From contig CAWBNB010000005.1 in NCBI GenBank assembly GCA_963789885.1, forward strand, positions 310,001 to 374,000: a DNA stretch of 64,000 nucleotides, written 5' to 3'. The notes beneath the pieces were generated by a model that did no database searches, had not been told where the DNA came from, and was given only the letters and a program-made list of their open reading frames with translations. The stretch is from DATEDA01 sp963789885. Lineage in GTDB: Bacteria; Pseudomonadota; Gammaproteobacteria; Burkholderiales; SG8-39. The position numbers and the translations under genes were made by a program. This document shows, piece by piece, positions 24,898 to 33,341 of this stretch. Positions within the stretch are counted from its first letter, which is position 1; the number at the start of each line of letters is the position of its first letter.

Positions 24898-26192
24898 TGC
24901 TCGCCGCGATGCTGGTGATGCTGCTCGTCTTCACGCTGCTCGGCATGGAGATCGCGTGGGCCATCGCGCTCGCCTGCTTCGCCTATATCGCGCTGTCGCA
25001 GCTCACCGACACGCCGACGTCGTTCGCGCTCTTCGCGCAGCAGATGACTGTCGGCCTGGACGGTTTCGTTCTGGTGTCGGTGCCGCTGTTCATCTTCGCG
25101 GGCGAGCTGATGAACGTCTGCGGGGTGACCCAGCGCCTGGTGCGCGTCGCCGCCGTGGTCGTCGGCCACATGCACGGCGGGCTGGCCAACGTCGGCGTGG
25201 TGGCCAACTTCCTGATGTCCGGAGTGTCCGGCTCGGCCGTCGCGGACGCGGCGGCGACCGGCACGGTGCTCGTGCCCGAGATGAAGCGGCGCCGGTTCCC
25301 GGAAGACTTCTCGTGCGCGGTGATCGCCGCGGCGGCCACGGTTGGGCCGATCATCCCGCCCTCGATCGCGTTCCTGCTGCTCGCCTCGATCATCAACATC
25401 TCGGTCGGACAGCTGTTCCTCGCCGGCATCGTTCCCGGCACGCTGATGTTCGTGGCGATGTTCGTCGTGACGTGGTGGCTGTGCAAGCGGCGCGACTATC
25501 CGCGGGAACCGAAGGCCACGTCCGGAGAACGGGCCGAGGCGATGCGCGACGGCGTGCTGGCGCTCATCGCGCCGCTCGTGATCGTCGGCAGCATCGTGGG
25601 GGGCATCGCCACCCCGACCGAATCGGCGGCGATCGCGGTCGGGTACACGCTGGTTCTGGGCCTGGCCGTGTATCGGAACACCTCCGTCGCGGCGATCGTC
25701 CACGCCGCCGGCAGCGCGGCGATGTCTTCGGCGCTGGTGATGCTCACCGTCGCCGCCTCGCAGATCTTCGCCTGGCTCGCGGTGCAGGAGCGGCTGGGCG
25801 AGCTCCTCACGAACGGGATGCTCGCGCTGTCGAACAATGTTTACGTGGTGCTCGCGCTGGTCAATCTCCTGATGCTCGTGCTCGGGATGTTCATGGAGCT
25901 CGTGCCGATCATGTTCATCCTGGCGCCCATCGTGTTTCCTTGGCTGGCCGGAATGGGCGTGAGCGAGGTGCAGTTCGGCGTCGTCATGGTGCTGAATCTG
26001 ATGATCGGGATGATCACGCCGCCGATCGGGCTGAACCTGATGGTGCTTTCGGCGATCACCGGGGTGGAGGTGATGCGCATCTTCCGCGCTGCGGTGCCCT
26101 ACGTCTGGGCCCTCCTGGTCGTGCTGTTCCTGATCACGTACATTCCCCCGCTTACACTGTTCATCCCCCAGCTCTTCTACCCCGCAAAATGA
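24894..26192 (+). CDS. TRAP transporter large permease (DctM)
   Basis: 432-aa DctM subunit with about a dozen membrane helices. Recognisable blocks: FVLVSVPLFIFAGELMNVCG, SGVSGSAVADAAATGTVLVP, ATVGPIIPPSIAFLLLASI, GIATPTESAAIAVGYTLVLG and IGMITPPIGLNLMVLSAITG. Complete, in contrast to the frameshifted DctM at 49296-50615. The receptor gene follows after 13 bases. Confidence 0.94.
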   Translation: MMLAAMLVMLLVFTLLGMEIAWAIALACFAYIALSQLTDTPTSFALFAQQMTVGLDGFVLVSVPLFIFAGELMNVCGVTQRLVRVAAVVVGHMHGGLANVGVVANFLMSGVSGSAVADAAATGTVLVPEMKRRRFPEDFSCAVIAAAATVGPIIPPSIAFLLLASIINISVGQLFLAGIVPGTLMFVAMFVVTWWLCKRRDYPREPKATSGERAEAMRDGVLALIAPLVIVGSIVGGIATPTESAAIAVGYTLVLGLAVYRNTSVAAIVHAAGSAAMSSALVMLTVAASQIFAWLAVQERLGELLTNGMLALSNNVYVVLALVNLLMLVLGMFMELVPIMFILAPIVFPWLAGMGVSEVQFGVVMVLNLMIGMITPPIGLNLMVLSAITGVEVMRIFRAAVPYVWALLVVLFLITYIPPLTLFIPQLFYPAK

Positions 26193-26205
26193 AAGGAGTT
26201 CTCGC

Positions 26206-27198
26206 ATGTCGGTTGATCTGAAGCGAAGAACGGCAGTCAAAGCGATGGGGGCCGCGGCGATCGTCTCCCAGGTCGGGCTCTCCAGGCCCGCCCGTGCGCA
26301 GGTCAAGCTGCGCTATGCCAACGCGAGCAACGCCGGCTACCTGGCGAACATCGTCATGCAGGAGTTCTGGGACGAGGTGCGCAAGCGCACCAACGGCGAG
26401 ATCGTGTGCGAGACGTTCTGGGGCACGCTCGGCGGCGAGCAGACGCTGCTGAACGGGGTGGCGCTGGGAACGCTCGACGGCTACCACGGCGCCTACACCG
26501 GGATGCGCGAGTTCGACCTCTTCTACGCGGCGAACCTCTTCCGGGACTACGAGCATGCCGCGCGCGTGATCAACGGGCCGTTGCGACCCAAGCTCGCCCA
26601 GGCGCTCGAAGCCAAGTACAAGGTGCAGATGCTCGGCCTGGGGCGTGCCGGCTCGTTCGGGCTGCAGGTCAAGACCAAGCCCGCCGGATGGGCCGACGTG
26701 AAGAACAAGAAGATCCGCGGCGGACCCATCGAGGGCATCATCGAGAGCATCAAGGCGGTGGGCGCGAACCCGGTGCCGATGGCCTTCAACGAGGTCTACA
26801 CGGCGCTGCAGCAGGGCGTGGTCGACGGCCAGGTGAACCTCAATACCCTGGTCATCACGATGAAGTACTTCGAGGTCGTCAAATTCTGGGTGAAGAACGA
26901 TTTCGGCCTCGGCTTCGACAAGGTCGTCATCGCGCAGCGCACCTGGAATCGCTTCAAGCCGGAGCAGCAGAAGATGATGCAGGCGCTGTTCCTCGAGCTC
27001 GAGGCGACGAAGTGGTATCCGGTGCTCAAGGAGCGGCTGGACGGCGACCACAAGAAATGGGCCGAGATCAACGGCGCCGATTCGGTGGTGCAGCTCGACG
27101 AGGCTGAGCTGCGCAAGCTGACCCAGCCGACCGCGGAGCGGCTCGCGAACGAGATCCTCGGGCCCGGCACGTTCAAGCAGATCCAGGACACCGCCTGA
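26206..27198 (+). CDS. TRAP transporter solute-binding protein (DctP)
   Basis: 330-aa periplasmic receptor with a twin-arginine-like leader (LKRRTAVKAMGAAAIVSQ, cleavage near ARAQV). DctP-fold features: RYANASNAGYLANIVMQEFWDEV, LGGEQTLLNGVALGTLDGYHG and MAFNEVYTALQQGVVDGQ, where the conserved Arg/Asn region clamps a carboxylate. Ribosome site AAAGGAG. It probably imports the carboxylated substrate of the operon. Confidence 0.92.
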   Translation: MSVDLKRRTAVKAMGAAAIVSQVGLSRPARAQVKLRYANASNAGYLANIVMQEFWDEVRKRTNGEIVCETFWGTLGGEQTLLNGVALGTLDGYHGAYTGMREFDLFYAANLFRDYEHAARVINGPLRPKLAQALEAKYKVQMLGLGRAGSFGLQVKTKPAGWADVKNKKIRGGPIEGIIESIKAVGANPVPMAFNEVYTALQQGVVDGQVNLNTLVITMKYFEVVKFWVKNDFGLGFDKVVIAQRTWNRFKPEQQKMMQALFLELEATKWYPVLKERLDGDHKKWAEINGADSVVQLDEAELRKLTQPTAERLANEILGPGTFKQIQDTA

Positions 27199-27206
27199 GG
27201 GACGCC

Positions 27207-27884
27207 ATGGAGCTCTCGAACAAGTCGGCGCGGCAGCTGTTCGCGGAGGTCAAAGCGAATCCGACGCGCAAGCGCTTCGGATTCGGCACGCGGCCCGCAC
27301 TCATCAACGTCGATCTGCAGAAGGCGTACACGGCAGTCGGGGAGTTCGCCACCGCCTACGAAACCGATCCGCGGCAGATGGACTACGTGAACCAGCTCGC
27401 GCGTCTGTTCCGCGAAAAGGGCCGCCCGGTGGTGTGGACCTACGTGGCGTACATGGAGTCCGGGGAGGACTGCGGTGTGTGGGGCACCCGCTCGAACACG
27501 CCGGACTCGCTGCAGAACGTCAAGGTCGGCTCCCGCCGCGCCGAGTTCGACGACCGGCTCGAGATCGACCGCCGCCGCGACATCATCGTCAACAAGCGCA
27601 TGGCCTCGGCGTTCCACGAGACCAACCTCGGGTCGGTGTTCAACTTCCATCGCGTCGACACGGTGGTGGTCACGGGCGGCTCGACCTCGGGCTGCGTGCG
27701 CGCGACCGTGGTCGACAGCCTGTCGCGCAGCTACCGGACCGTCGTCCCCGAGGAATGCGTGGCGGACAAGCACGAGAGCCCGCATTTCGCCAACCTCTAC
27801 GACATGGCGCTGAAGTACGCGGATGTAATCCCGGTCGCGGAGGTGCTCGAGTTCATGCGCGCGTACGAACCCGCCCCGCGATGA
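27207..27884 (+). CDS. isochorismatase-family cysteine amidohydrolase (N-carbamoylsarcosine amidase-like)
   Basis: 225 aa with an intact catalytic triad: Asp36 (INVDLQKAYT), Lys130 (IVNKRMASAF) and Cys163 (STSGCVRATVVDS). The family includes N-carbamoylsarcosine amidase, ureidoacrylate hydrolase and maleamate amidase, all cleaving amide or carbamoyl bonds. The pattern around Lys and Cys resembles N-carbamoylsarcosine amidase. It lies between the TRAP receptor and two PuuE-like hydrolases, so it may hydrolyse the open-chain amide those enzymes produce (inference). Its stop overlaps the next start (ATGA). Confidence 0.9.
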   Translation: MELSNKSARQLFAEVKANPTRKRFGFGTRPALINVDLQKAYTAVGEFATAYETDPRQMDYVNQLARLFREKGRPVVWTYVAYMESGEDCGVWGTRSNTPDSLQNVKVGSRRAEFDDRLEIDRRRDIIVNKRMASAFHETNLGSVFNFHRVDTVVVTGGSTSGCVRATVVDSLSRSYRTVVPEECVADKHESPHFANLYDMALKYADVIPVAEVLEFMRAYEPAPR

Positions 27885-28795
27885 AGCGGGACCCGGGCCT
27901 CTACGACTATCTGCCGTACGCGCGGCGGCCGCGGATCGAGTGGCCCGGCGGCGCGCGGGTCGCATTCTGGGTGGCACCCAACATCGAGTTCTACGAGCTG
28001 GAGCCGCCGCCGAACCCGGTGCGAACGGCGTGGCCCCGCCCGGTGCCGGACGTGCTCAATTATTCGGCCCGCGACTACGGCAACCGCGCCGGCTTCTGGC
28101 GCATGCTGGAGGCGATGGACCGCTGCGGCGTGCGCGGCAGCGTGTCCCTCAACGTCGCCGTGTGCGACCACCATCCCGAGGTCATCGAGGCGTGCGCGAA
28201 GCGTGGCTGGGAGTTCTACTCCCACGGCACCTACAACACGCGCTACGTCTTCAACATGAGCGAGGACCAGGAGCGCTCGCTCATCCAGGACTCGATCGAC
28301 ACCATCCGCAAGCACACCGGGCAGAAGCTCGACGGATGGCTCGCGCCGGCGCTCACCTATACCGAGCGCACGCTCGACCTCGTGGCCGAGATGGGCCTCA
28401 GCTACGTCTGCGATCTTTTCCACGACGACCAGCCGGGGCCGGTGAAGACGAGCAAGGGCCGGCTCGCGAGCATTCCCTACTCGCTCGAGATGAACGACGT
28501 CATCGCCTACAACGTCAACCTCGTGTCGCCGCGCCACTACGGCGAAATCCTCAGGCGGCAGTTCGATCGCCTGTACGCCGAAGGCGCGGAGTCCGGGACG
28601 GTGATGTGCATCCCGCTGCACCCCTACCTCGTCGGCTCGCCCTACCGCATCAAGGCCTTCGAGGAGGCGCTGCGCTACATCACCTCGCACGAGAAAGTGT
28701 GGCTCGCCACCGGCCGTGAGATCGCGCGGCATTTCATCGATCATTCCTACGACGCCTTCGCGGCGGCGGCGCATCCGGTCGGCGCGGCGCCGTAA
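27881..28795 (+). CDS. polysaccharide-deacetylase-family hydrolase (NodB fold, PuuE-like), second copy
   Basis: 304-aa paralogue of the proteins at 12998 and 28815. N-terminus IEWPGGARVAFWVAPNIEFYE places Glu where classical deacetylases have the metal-binding Asp pair. Then ARDYGNRAGFWRMLEAMDR, WEFYSHGTYNTRYVF and IPLHPYLVGSPYRIKAFEEAL. No signal peptide. ATG overlaps the amidase stop, so the two are co-translated. Most likely a cytoplasmic cyclic-amide or ureide hydrolase; a sugar N-deacetylase is less likely with this motif set. Confidence 0.85.
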   Translation: MKRDPGLYDYLPYARRPRIEWPGGARVAFWVAPNIEFYELEPPPNPVRTAWPRPVPDVLNYSARDYGNRAGFWRMLEAMDRCGVRGSVSLNVAVCDHHPEVIEACAKRGWEFYSHGTYNTRYVFNMSEDQERSLIQDSIDTIRKHTGQKLDGWLAPALTYTERTLDLVAEMGLSYVCDLFHDDQPGPVKTSKGRLASIPYSLEMNDVIAYNVNLVSPRHYGEILRRQFDRLYAEGAESGTVMCIPLHPYLVGSPYRIKAFEEALRYITSHEKVWLATGREIARHFIDHSYDAFAAAAHPVGAAP

Positions 28796-28814
28796 GCCGG
28801 ACGGGAAAGGAAGC

Positions 28815-29762
28815 ATGGCTGTTGCGGACGATTATCTGAAGTACCCGCGGCGCCGCTATGGCATGGACCACGATCGCTACGACTGGTCGATCCTGCCGCG
28901 ACGCGGCAAGGTCGCCTGGCCGGGCGACGCGCGAATCGCGCTGTGGGTGGTTCCGGCGCTCGAGTGGTTTCCGCTCGACATGAAGGGACAGCCGTTCAAG
29001 CCGCCGGGCGCGCTCGCCACCGCGTATCCCGACCTGCGGCACTACACGCTGCGCGACTACGGCAACCGCGTGGGCATCTTCCGCGTGATGAAGACACTTG
29101 ATCGGCACGGCATCCGCGCGAGCGTCGCCGTGAACGCCGCGGTCGCGGCCCGCTACCCGGCGCTGGTCAAGGAATGCACGGCGCGCGGGTGGGAGATCGT
29201 CGGGCACGGCCTCGACATGGACCACCTGCACCACGGGGGTCTGCCGGTCGCCGAAGAGCAAGCACTCGTCGCGAAGAGCCTCGCGGTGCTGCGCGAGGTC
29301 TCCGGACAGCGGGTGCGGGGATGGCTCTCGCCCGCCAAGTCAGAGTCGAATGCGACGTCCGACCTGCTCGCGGAAGCCGGGCTCGACTACGTCTGCGACT
29401 GGGTGAACGACGACATGCCCTACCCGGTCCGCGCCGGCGGCCGGACGATCCACTCGATGCCGCATCCCTCGGACATCGACGACTACGCGATCCTCGTCAA
29501 CAATCACCACGACGAAGACGAGTTCCGCGACCAGCTGGTCGACCAGTTCGACGCGCTCTACGGGGAGGCCGCTGCGCAGGGCGGGCGGATCATGGCGATC
29601 TCGCTCCATCCCTGGATCATCGGGCAGCCGTACCGCATCGGCGCGCTGGAGCGCGCGCTCGCGCACATCATGGAGCACCCGGGCGTATGGCCCGCGACCG
29701 GCGCCGAGATCCTCGACGCCTGGACGGCTCAGCGCACCGCCCAGGGCACCGCTGCGGCGTAG
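28815..29762 (+). CDS. polysaccharide-deacetylase-family hydrolase (NodB fold, PuuE-like), third copy
   Basis: 315 aa, last gene of the long plus-strand operon, 19 bases after its paralogue. Same framework: VAWPGDARIALWVVPALEW, LRDYGNRVGIFRVMKTLDR, WEIVGHGLDMDHLHHGG and ISLHPWIIGQPYRIGALERAL. The residue pattern in the H-motif differs from the second copy (HGLDMDH versus HGTYNT), so the two are likely to have different substrates or form a hetero-oligomer. Its last 34 bases overlap the 3' end of leuD on the opposite strand. Confidence 0.85.
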   Translation: MAVADDYLKYPRRRYGMDHDRYDWSILPRRGKVAWPGDARIALWVVPALEWFPLDMKGQPFKPPGALATAYPDLRHYTLRDYGNRVGIFRVMKTLDRHGIRASVAVNAAVAARYPALVKECTARGWEIVGHGLDMDHLHHGGLPVAEEQALVAKSLAVLREVSGQRVRGWLSPAKSESNATSDLLAEAGLDYVCDWVNDDMPYPVRAGGRTIHSMPHPSDIDDYAILVNNHHDEDEFRDQLVDQFDALYGEAAAQGGRIMAISLHPWIIGQPYRIGALERALAHIMEHPGVWPATGAEILDAWTAQRTAQGTAAA

Positions 29763-30343
29763 GCGCGCTCGAAGGCCTCGATCTCGCCGACGAGCGAGAG
29801 GGTGAGGCCGATCTCGTCGGTTCCCTGCAGCAGCAGCTCGCGGAAGAAGGCGCCGACGGCGAACTCGTGCTCCTGGCCGTCCGCCTCCACGACGCGCAGC
29901 CGCACGAGGTCCACGGTGAGTTGCGTACCGGGCCGTTCCGTCAGCTCCCGGCGCAGCCGTGCGCAAGTCGCAGCGGGCAGCCGCACCGGCACGATGCCGT
30001 TCTGCAGGCAGTTGCCGTAGAAGATGTCCCCGAAGCTCGGCGCGATGACGCTGCGGAATCCCTGGTGGTGGAACGCGTAGGCGGCCGCTTCGCGTGACGA
30101 TCCGCAGCCGAAGTTGGCATCGGCGACGAGGATCCTCGCGGCGCGGTAAGGCGCGCGGTTCAGCACGAAGTCCGGATTCTCCGTCCCGTCCTCGCGGAAG
30201 CGCAGGTCGTGAAAAAGGAGCCGCCCGTAGCCTTCGCCGCGCGGGACCTTGAGGAAGCGCGCGGGGATGATCTGGTCGGTGTCGACGTTCACGCCTGCGT
30301 ACGGCGCTGCGACGGCGGTGAGCGAGGTGAACTGCGCGGCCAT
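29729..30343 (-). CDS. leuD: LeuD-type dehydratase small subunit (3-isopropylmalate dehydratase family)
   Basis: 204-aa swivel-domain subunit: VNVDTDQIIPARFLK at the N-terminus, GCGSSREAAAYAF (substrate-binding loop) and SFGDIFYGNCLQNGIVPV. It pairs with the LeuC-type subunit 3 bases upstream. Leucine biosynthesis is the default reading, but no leuB is adjacent and the neighbours are catabolic. A related hydratase of this family (2,3-dimethylmalate dehydratase, citraconate or maleate hydratase) is a real alternative. The 3' end overlaps the convergent NodB-family gene by 34 bases. Confidence 0.88.
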   Translation of the reverse strand: MAAQFTSLTAVAAPYAGVNVDTDQIIPARFLKVPRGEGYGRLLFHDLRFREDGTENPDFVLNRAPYRAARILVADANFGCGSSREAAAYAFHHQGFRSVIAPSFGDIFYGNCLQNGIVPVRLPAATCARLRRELTERPGTQLTVDLVRLRVVEADGQEHEFAVGAFFRELLLQGTDEIGLTLSLVGEIEAFERAYAAAVPWAVR

Positions 30344-30346
30344 CGC

Positions 30347-31753
30347 TCAGTGTCCCAGCTTGCGCACGTCGGCGAGGTGTCCGGCGACCGCCGCAGCGGC
30401 CGCCATCGCGGGACTCATGAGGTGCGTGCGCACCCCCTTGCCCTGCCGCCCCTCGAAGTTGCGGTTCGACGTCGAGGCGATGCGCTCCCCGGACCGGCCG
30501 AGGTCGCCGTTGATCCCGACGCACATCGAGCATCCGGCGTAGCGCCATTCCAAGCCGGCCTCGCGGAACACCGTGTCCAGGCCCTCGGCTTCGGCCTGCT
30601 TCCTGACCAGGCCCGAGCCCGGCACGACGATCGCAGGGACGCGCGCCTTCCGCCCGCGGAGGACCGTCGCTGCGGCGCGCAGGTCTTCGATCCGGCTGTT
30701 GGTGCAGGAACCGATGAACACCCGGTCCACCGGCAATCCCTCCAGCTTCGTGCCGGGCGCAAGGTCCATGTATTCGAGCGCCCGCGTCATCGTCTGCCGC
30801 CGCGCCGCATCGCTCGTGCCCGCGGGATCAGGCACCGCCGCGCCGATCGGCAGCGCATGTTCCGGGCTCGTGCCCCAGGTGACCATCGGTTCGAGTACGG
30901 CGGCGTCGAGGCTCACCTCCCGGTCGAAGCGCGCCGCGGGATCGCTCGGCAGCGCCCGCCAGTCCGCAAGCGCCGCGTCCCAGAGCCTGCCCTGCGGCGC
31001 GAACGGCCGACCGGCGAGGTAGGCGAACGTGGTGTCGTCGGGGGCCACCATGCCGGCGCGCGCGCCCGCCTCGATCGACATGTTGCACACGGTGAGCCGC
31101 TCCTCGATGCTCATCGCGCGGAGCACCGGTCCGGCGTACTCGATGACGTGGCCGACCGCGCCGCCGGCGCCGATCTTGGCGATGATCGCGAGGATCACGT
31201 CCTTCGCGCTGACGCCTTCGGGCCGGTGGCCCTCGACCGCGATGCGCATCGTCCGCTGCGGCCCCTGCCAGAGCGTCTGCGTGGCGAGCACGTGCTCGTT
31301 CTCGGACTGCCCGATGCCGAAGGCGAACGCGCCGAGCGCCCCGTGTGTCGACGTATGGCTGTCGCCGCACACCAGCAGCAGTCCGGGTAGCGTGATGCCC
31401 TGCTCCGGCCCGATGATGTGCACGATCCCTTGGCGTTCGTCGCCAAGGCCGAACGACGTCACGCCGTGCTTGCCGACGTTGTCGGCGAACGTCTCCACCA
31501 TGCGCCGTATCTCGGGCGTGGGCGCGTCGGCCGGCGAACGGCTGATCGTCGGCACATAGTGATCCGGCGTGGCGAAGGCTAGCTGCGGCCGGCGCAGCGG
31601 TACGCCGCGCCGGGCGAGGTTGCCGAAGGCGTGAAACGAGCCGTCGTGGATAATGTGCCGGTCGACGTAGAGCAGGCAATGGTCGTCGCGACGCAGCACG
31701 ACGTGCCGGTCCCAGATCTTCTCGAACAGCGTGCGGGGCCGGTCAGTGCTCAT
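30347..31753 (-). CDS. leuC: LeuC-type dehydratase large subunit, 4Fe-4S (3-isopropylmalate dehydratase family)
   Basis: 468 aa from ATG 31753 (STDRPRTLFEKIWDRHVV), the normal LeuC length and N-terminus. The aconitase-type cluster ligands are present in IGSCTNSRIEDLRAAA and YAGCSMCVG; CGDSHTSTHGALGAFAFGIG and TSNRNFEGRQG are typical. leuD follows directly. The open frame continues to 31783 but that would leave almost no leader to the divergent gene at 31789. Function is isopropylmalate isomerisation or, given the context, hydration of a related unsaturated diacid. Confidence 0.9.
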   Translation of the reverse strand: MSTDRPRTLFEKIWDRHVVLRRDDHCLLYVDRHIIHDGSFHAFGNLARRGVPLRRPQLAFATPDHYVPTISRSPADAPTPEIRRMVETFADNVGKHGVTSFGLGDERQGIVHIIGPEQGITLPGLLLVCGDSHTSTHGALGAFAFGIGQSENEHVLATQTLWQGPQRTMRIAVEGHRPEGVSAKDVILAIIAKIGAGGAVGHVIEYAGPVLRAMSIEERLTVCNMSIEAGARAGMVAPDDTTFAYLAGRPFAPQGRLWDAALADWRALPSDPAARFDREVSLDAAVLEPMVTWGTSPEHALPIGAAVPDPAGTSDAARRQTMTRALEYMDLAPGTKLEGLPVDRVFIGSCTNSRIEDLRAAATVLRGRKARVPAIVVPGSGLVRKQAEAEGLDTVFREAGLEWRYAGCSMCVGINGDLGRSGERIASTSNRNFEGRQGKGVRTHLMSPAMAAAAAVAGHLADVRKLGH

Positions 31754-31788
31754 ACGATCCGCGCGGGACAGAATTCGGGACAAAGCCC

Positions 31789-32559
31789 ATGACTAAGGTG
31801 CTGGTCGTCGTTCCGTTTCCGATGAGCGAGGAGAATCGCCTCGCCCGGGCGGCGCAGCTCGAGACCGTGCAGCTCGGGCCCGGCATCGAGTTCCATTTCC
31901 GGCCGGTGCGTGCCGCGCCCGCCAATTATACGAGCGAGCACGATTCGGTCCTCGCGGACGTTTCGATCCTCGACGCCTGCAAGTCCGCGCAGGCCGAGGG
32001 CTACGACGCGGTGTGCATCGACACGATGAGCGACTCGGGGCTCGCCGCGGCGCGCTCGGTCCTCGACATCCCGGTGATCGGGCCAGGGCGTGCCTCGATG
32101 CTCGTGGCGCTGATGCTGGGCGAGCGCTTCTCGATCCTCATCATGTGGGACCGCTGGCGGCATCTCTACCGCAAGACGATCGCCGAGCTTGGGCTCGGCG
32201 CGCGCTGCGCCTCGGTCCGCTCGATCGGCGTGACGCCCGACAACCAGGCGCTGCTCGCCGGCAAGGAAGACCGGGTGTTTCCGCTCCTCCTCGGGGCGGC
32301 CCGCGCGTGCATCGAGCAGGACGGCGCCGAGGTGATCCTCCTCGGCTCCACGACGATGCACCAGGCGCACGGCTACCTCGCGTCGCGCCTGCCGGTCCCG
32401 GTGATCAACCCCGGACCGCTCACCTACAAGCTCGCGGAAGCGGCGCTCGCGCTCGGCCTGCAGCACAGCCGCCGGGCGTTCCCGCAGCCCGTCGCGCCGC
32501 GTATCGACATGATCGACGCCATGCTCGGCGCCGCGCAGGCAACCGGAACAGGAATCTAG
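31789..32559 (+). CDS. Asp/Glu/hydantoin racemase-superfamily protein without catalytic cysteines, first copy
   Basis: 256 aa. The overall fold matches hydantoin/Asp-Glu racemases: VLVVVPFPMSEENRLAR, GYDAVCIDTMSDSGLAAARS, VIGPGRASMLVALMLG, EVILLGSTTMHQAHGYL and PVPVINPGPLTYKLAE. By eye, the two catalytic Cys positions hold Thr (DTMSDSG where racemases have ACFGDPG) and Ser/Thr (LGSTTM for LGCAGM). So it is unlikely to racemise by the two-base mechanism. The tandem copy at 32562 has the same replacements. It diverges from leuC across 35 bases. Confidence 0.82.
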   Translation: MTKVLVVVPFPMSEENRLARAAQLETVQLGPGIEFHFRPVRAAPANYTSEHDSVLADVSILDACKSAQAEGYDAVCIDTMSDSGLAAARSVLDIPVIGPGRASMLVALMLGERFSILIMWDRWRHLYRKTIAELGLGARCASVRSIGVTPDNQALLAGKEDRVFPLLLGAARACIEQDGAEVILLGSTTMHQAHGYLASRLPVPVINPGPLTYKLAEAALALGLQHSRRAFPQPVAPRIDMIDAMLGAAQATGTGI

Positions 32560-32561
32560 CC

Positions 32562-33341
32562 ATGCCAAAGATCCTCGTCATCGTGCCGTTCGCGCTCGAC
32601 GAGCACGGCGTCGCGCGCCGGCGCGAGCAGCTGAAGGCCGTGCGGCTCGACCCGGCGAGCGAGTTCCATTTCCGCCCGGTCACCGCCGGCCCGACCTCGT
32701 TCATGAGCCCGCACGACTGGACGCTGATGGACCTCGCGATCTTCGAGGCGGGTGCCGAGGCGCAGGCCGAGGGCTACGACGCGGTGTGCATCGACACGAT
32801 GAGCGATTCGGGCATGGCCGCGCTGCGCTCGGTGCTCGACATCCCGGTGGTGTCGCCGGGCCGGGCGTCGATGCTGTTCGCGCTGACCCTCGGCTCGAAG
32901 TTCTCGATCCTCGCGCAGTGGCCGCCGGCGATCGTGCGCTACCGCAAGGCGATCGCCGAGGCCGGGCTCGCGCAGCATTGCGCCTCGGTCCGCTCCTTCG
33001 ACATCCCGCCGGACTTCGACGCGCTGCTGGACGGCAAGCAGGAAAGCGCGTTCCCCAAGATGCTCGCGGTGTGCATGCGCTGCGTCGAGGAGGACGGCGC
33101 GGACGTCGTCTGCCTCGGTTCGACGACGATGCACCAGGCCGCGGAATGGCTCGCCGCACGCCTGCCGGTGCCGCTCGTCAACCCGGGACCGCTCACCTAC
33201 AAGCTGGTCGAGGCGCTACTCGCACTGAAGCTCACGCACAGTCGTGCGTGCTATCCAAAGCCGCAGGTGCCGAAGCTCCCGATGCTGCATGCGATGCTCG
33301 CCGCGGCGGCCGCGCACGAAGGCGGGAAGAAGACCGGCTAG
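32562..33341 (+). CDS. Asp/Glu/hydantoin racemase-superfamily protein without catalytic cysteines, second copy
   Basis: 259-aa tandem paralogue of the preceding gene, 2 bases downstream. It shares EFHFRPV, EGYDAVCIDTMSDSG, SPGRASMLFALTLG, LGSTTMHQAAEWLA and NPGPLTYKLVEALLALKLTHS, so the duplication is clear but old enough for many substitutions. Strict conservation of the altered motifs in both copies argues for a selected function, perhaps a heterodimeric isomerase, decarboxylase or ligand-binding protein. The stop codon lies in CTAG, which also serves the convergent flavoprotein gene. Confidence 0.82.
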   Translation: MPKILVIVPFALDEHGVARRREQLKAVRLDPASEFHFRPVTAGPTSFMSPHDWTLMDLAIFEAGAEAQAEGYDAVCIDTMSDSGMAALRSVLDIPVVSPGRASMLFALTLGSKFSILAQWPPAIVRYRKAIAEAGLAQHCASVRSFDIPPDFDALLDGKQESAFPKMLAVCMRCVEEDGADVVCLGSTTMHQAAEWLAARLPVPLVNPGPLTYKLVEALLALKLTHSRACYPKPQVPKLPMLHAMLAAAAAHEGGKKTG

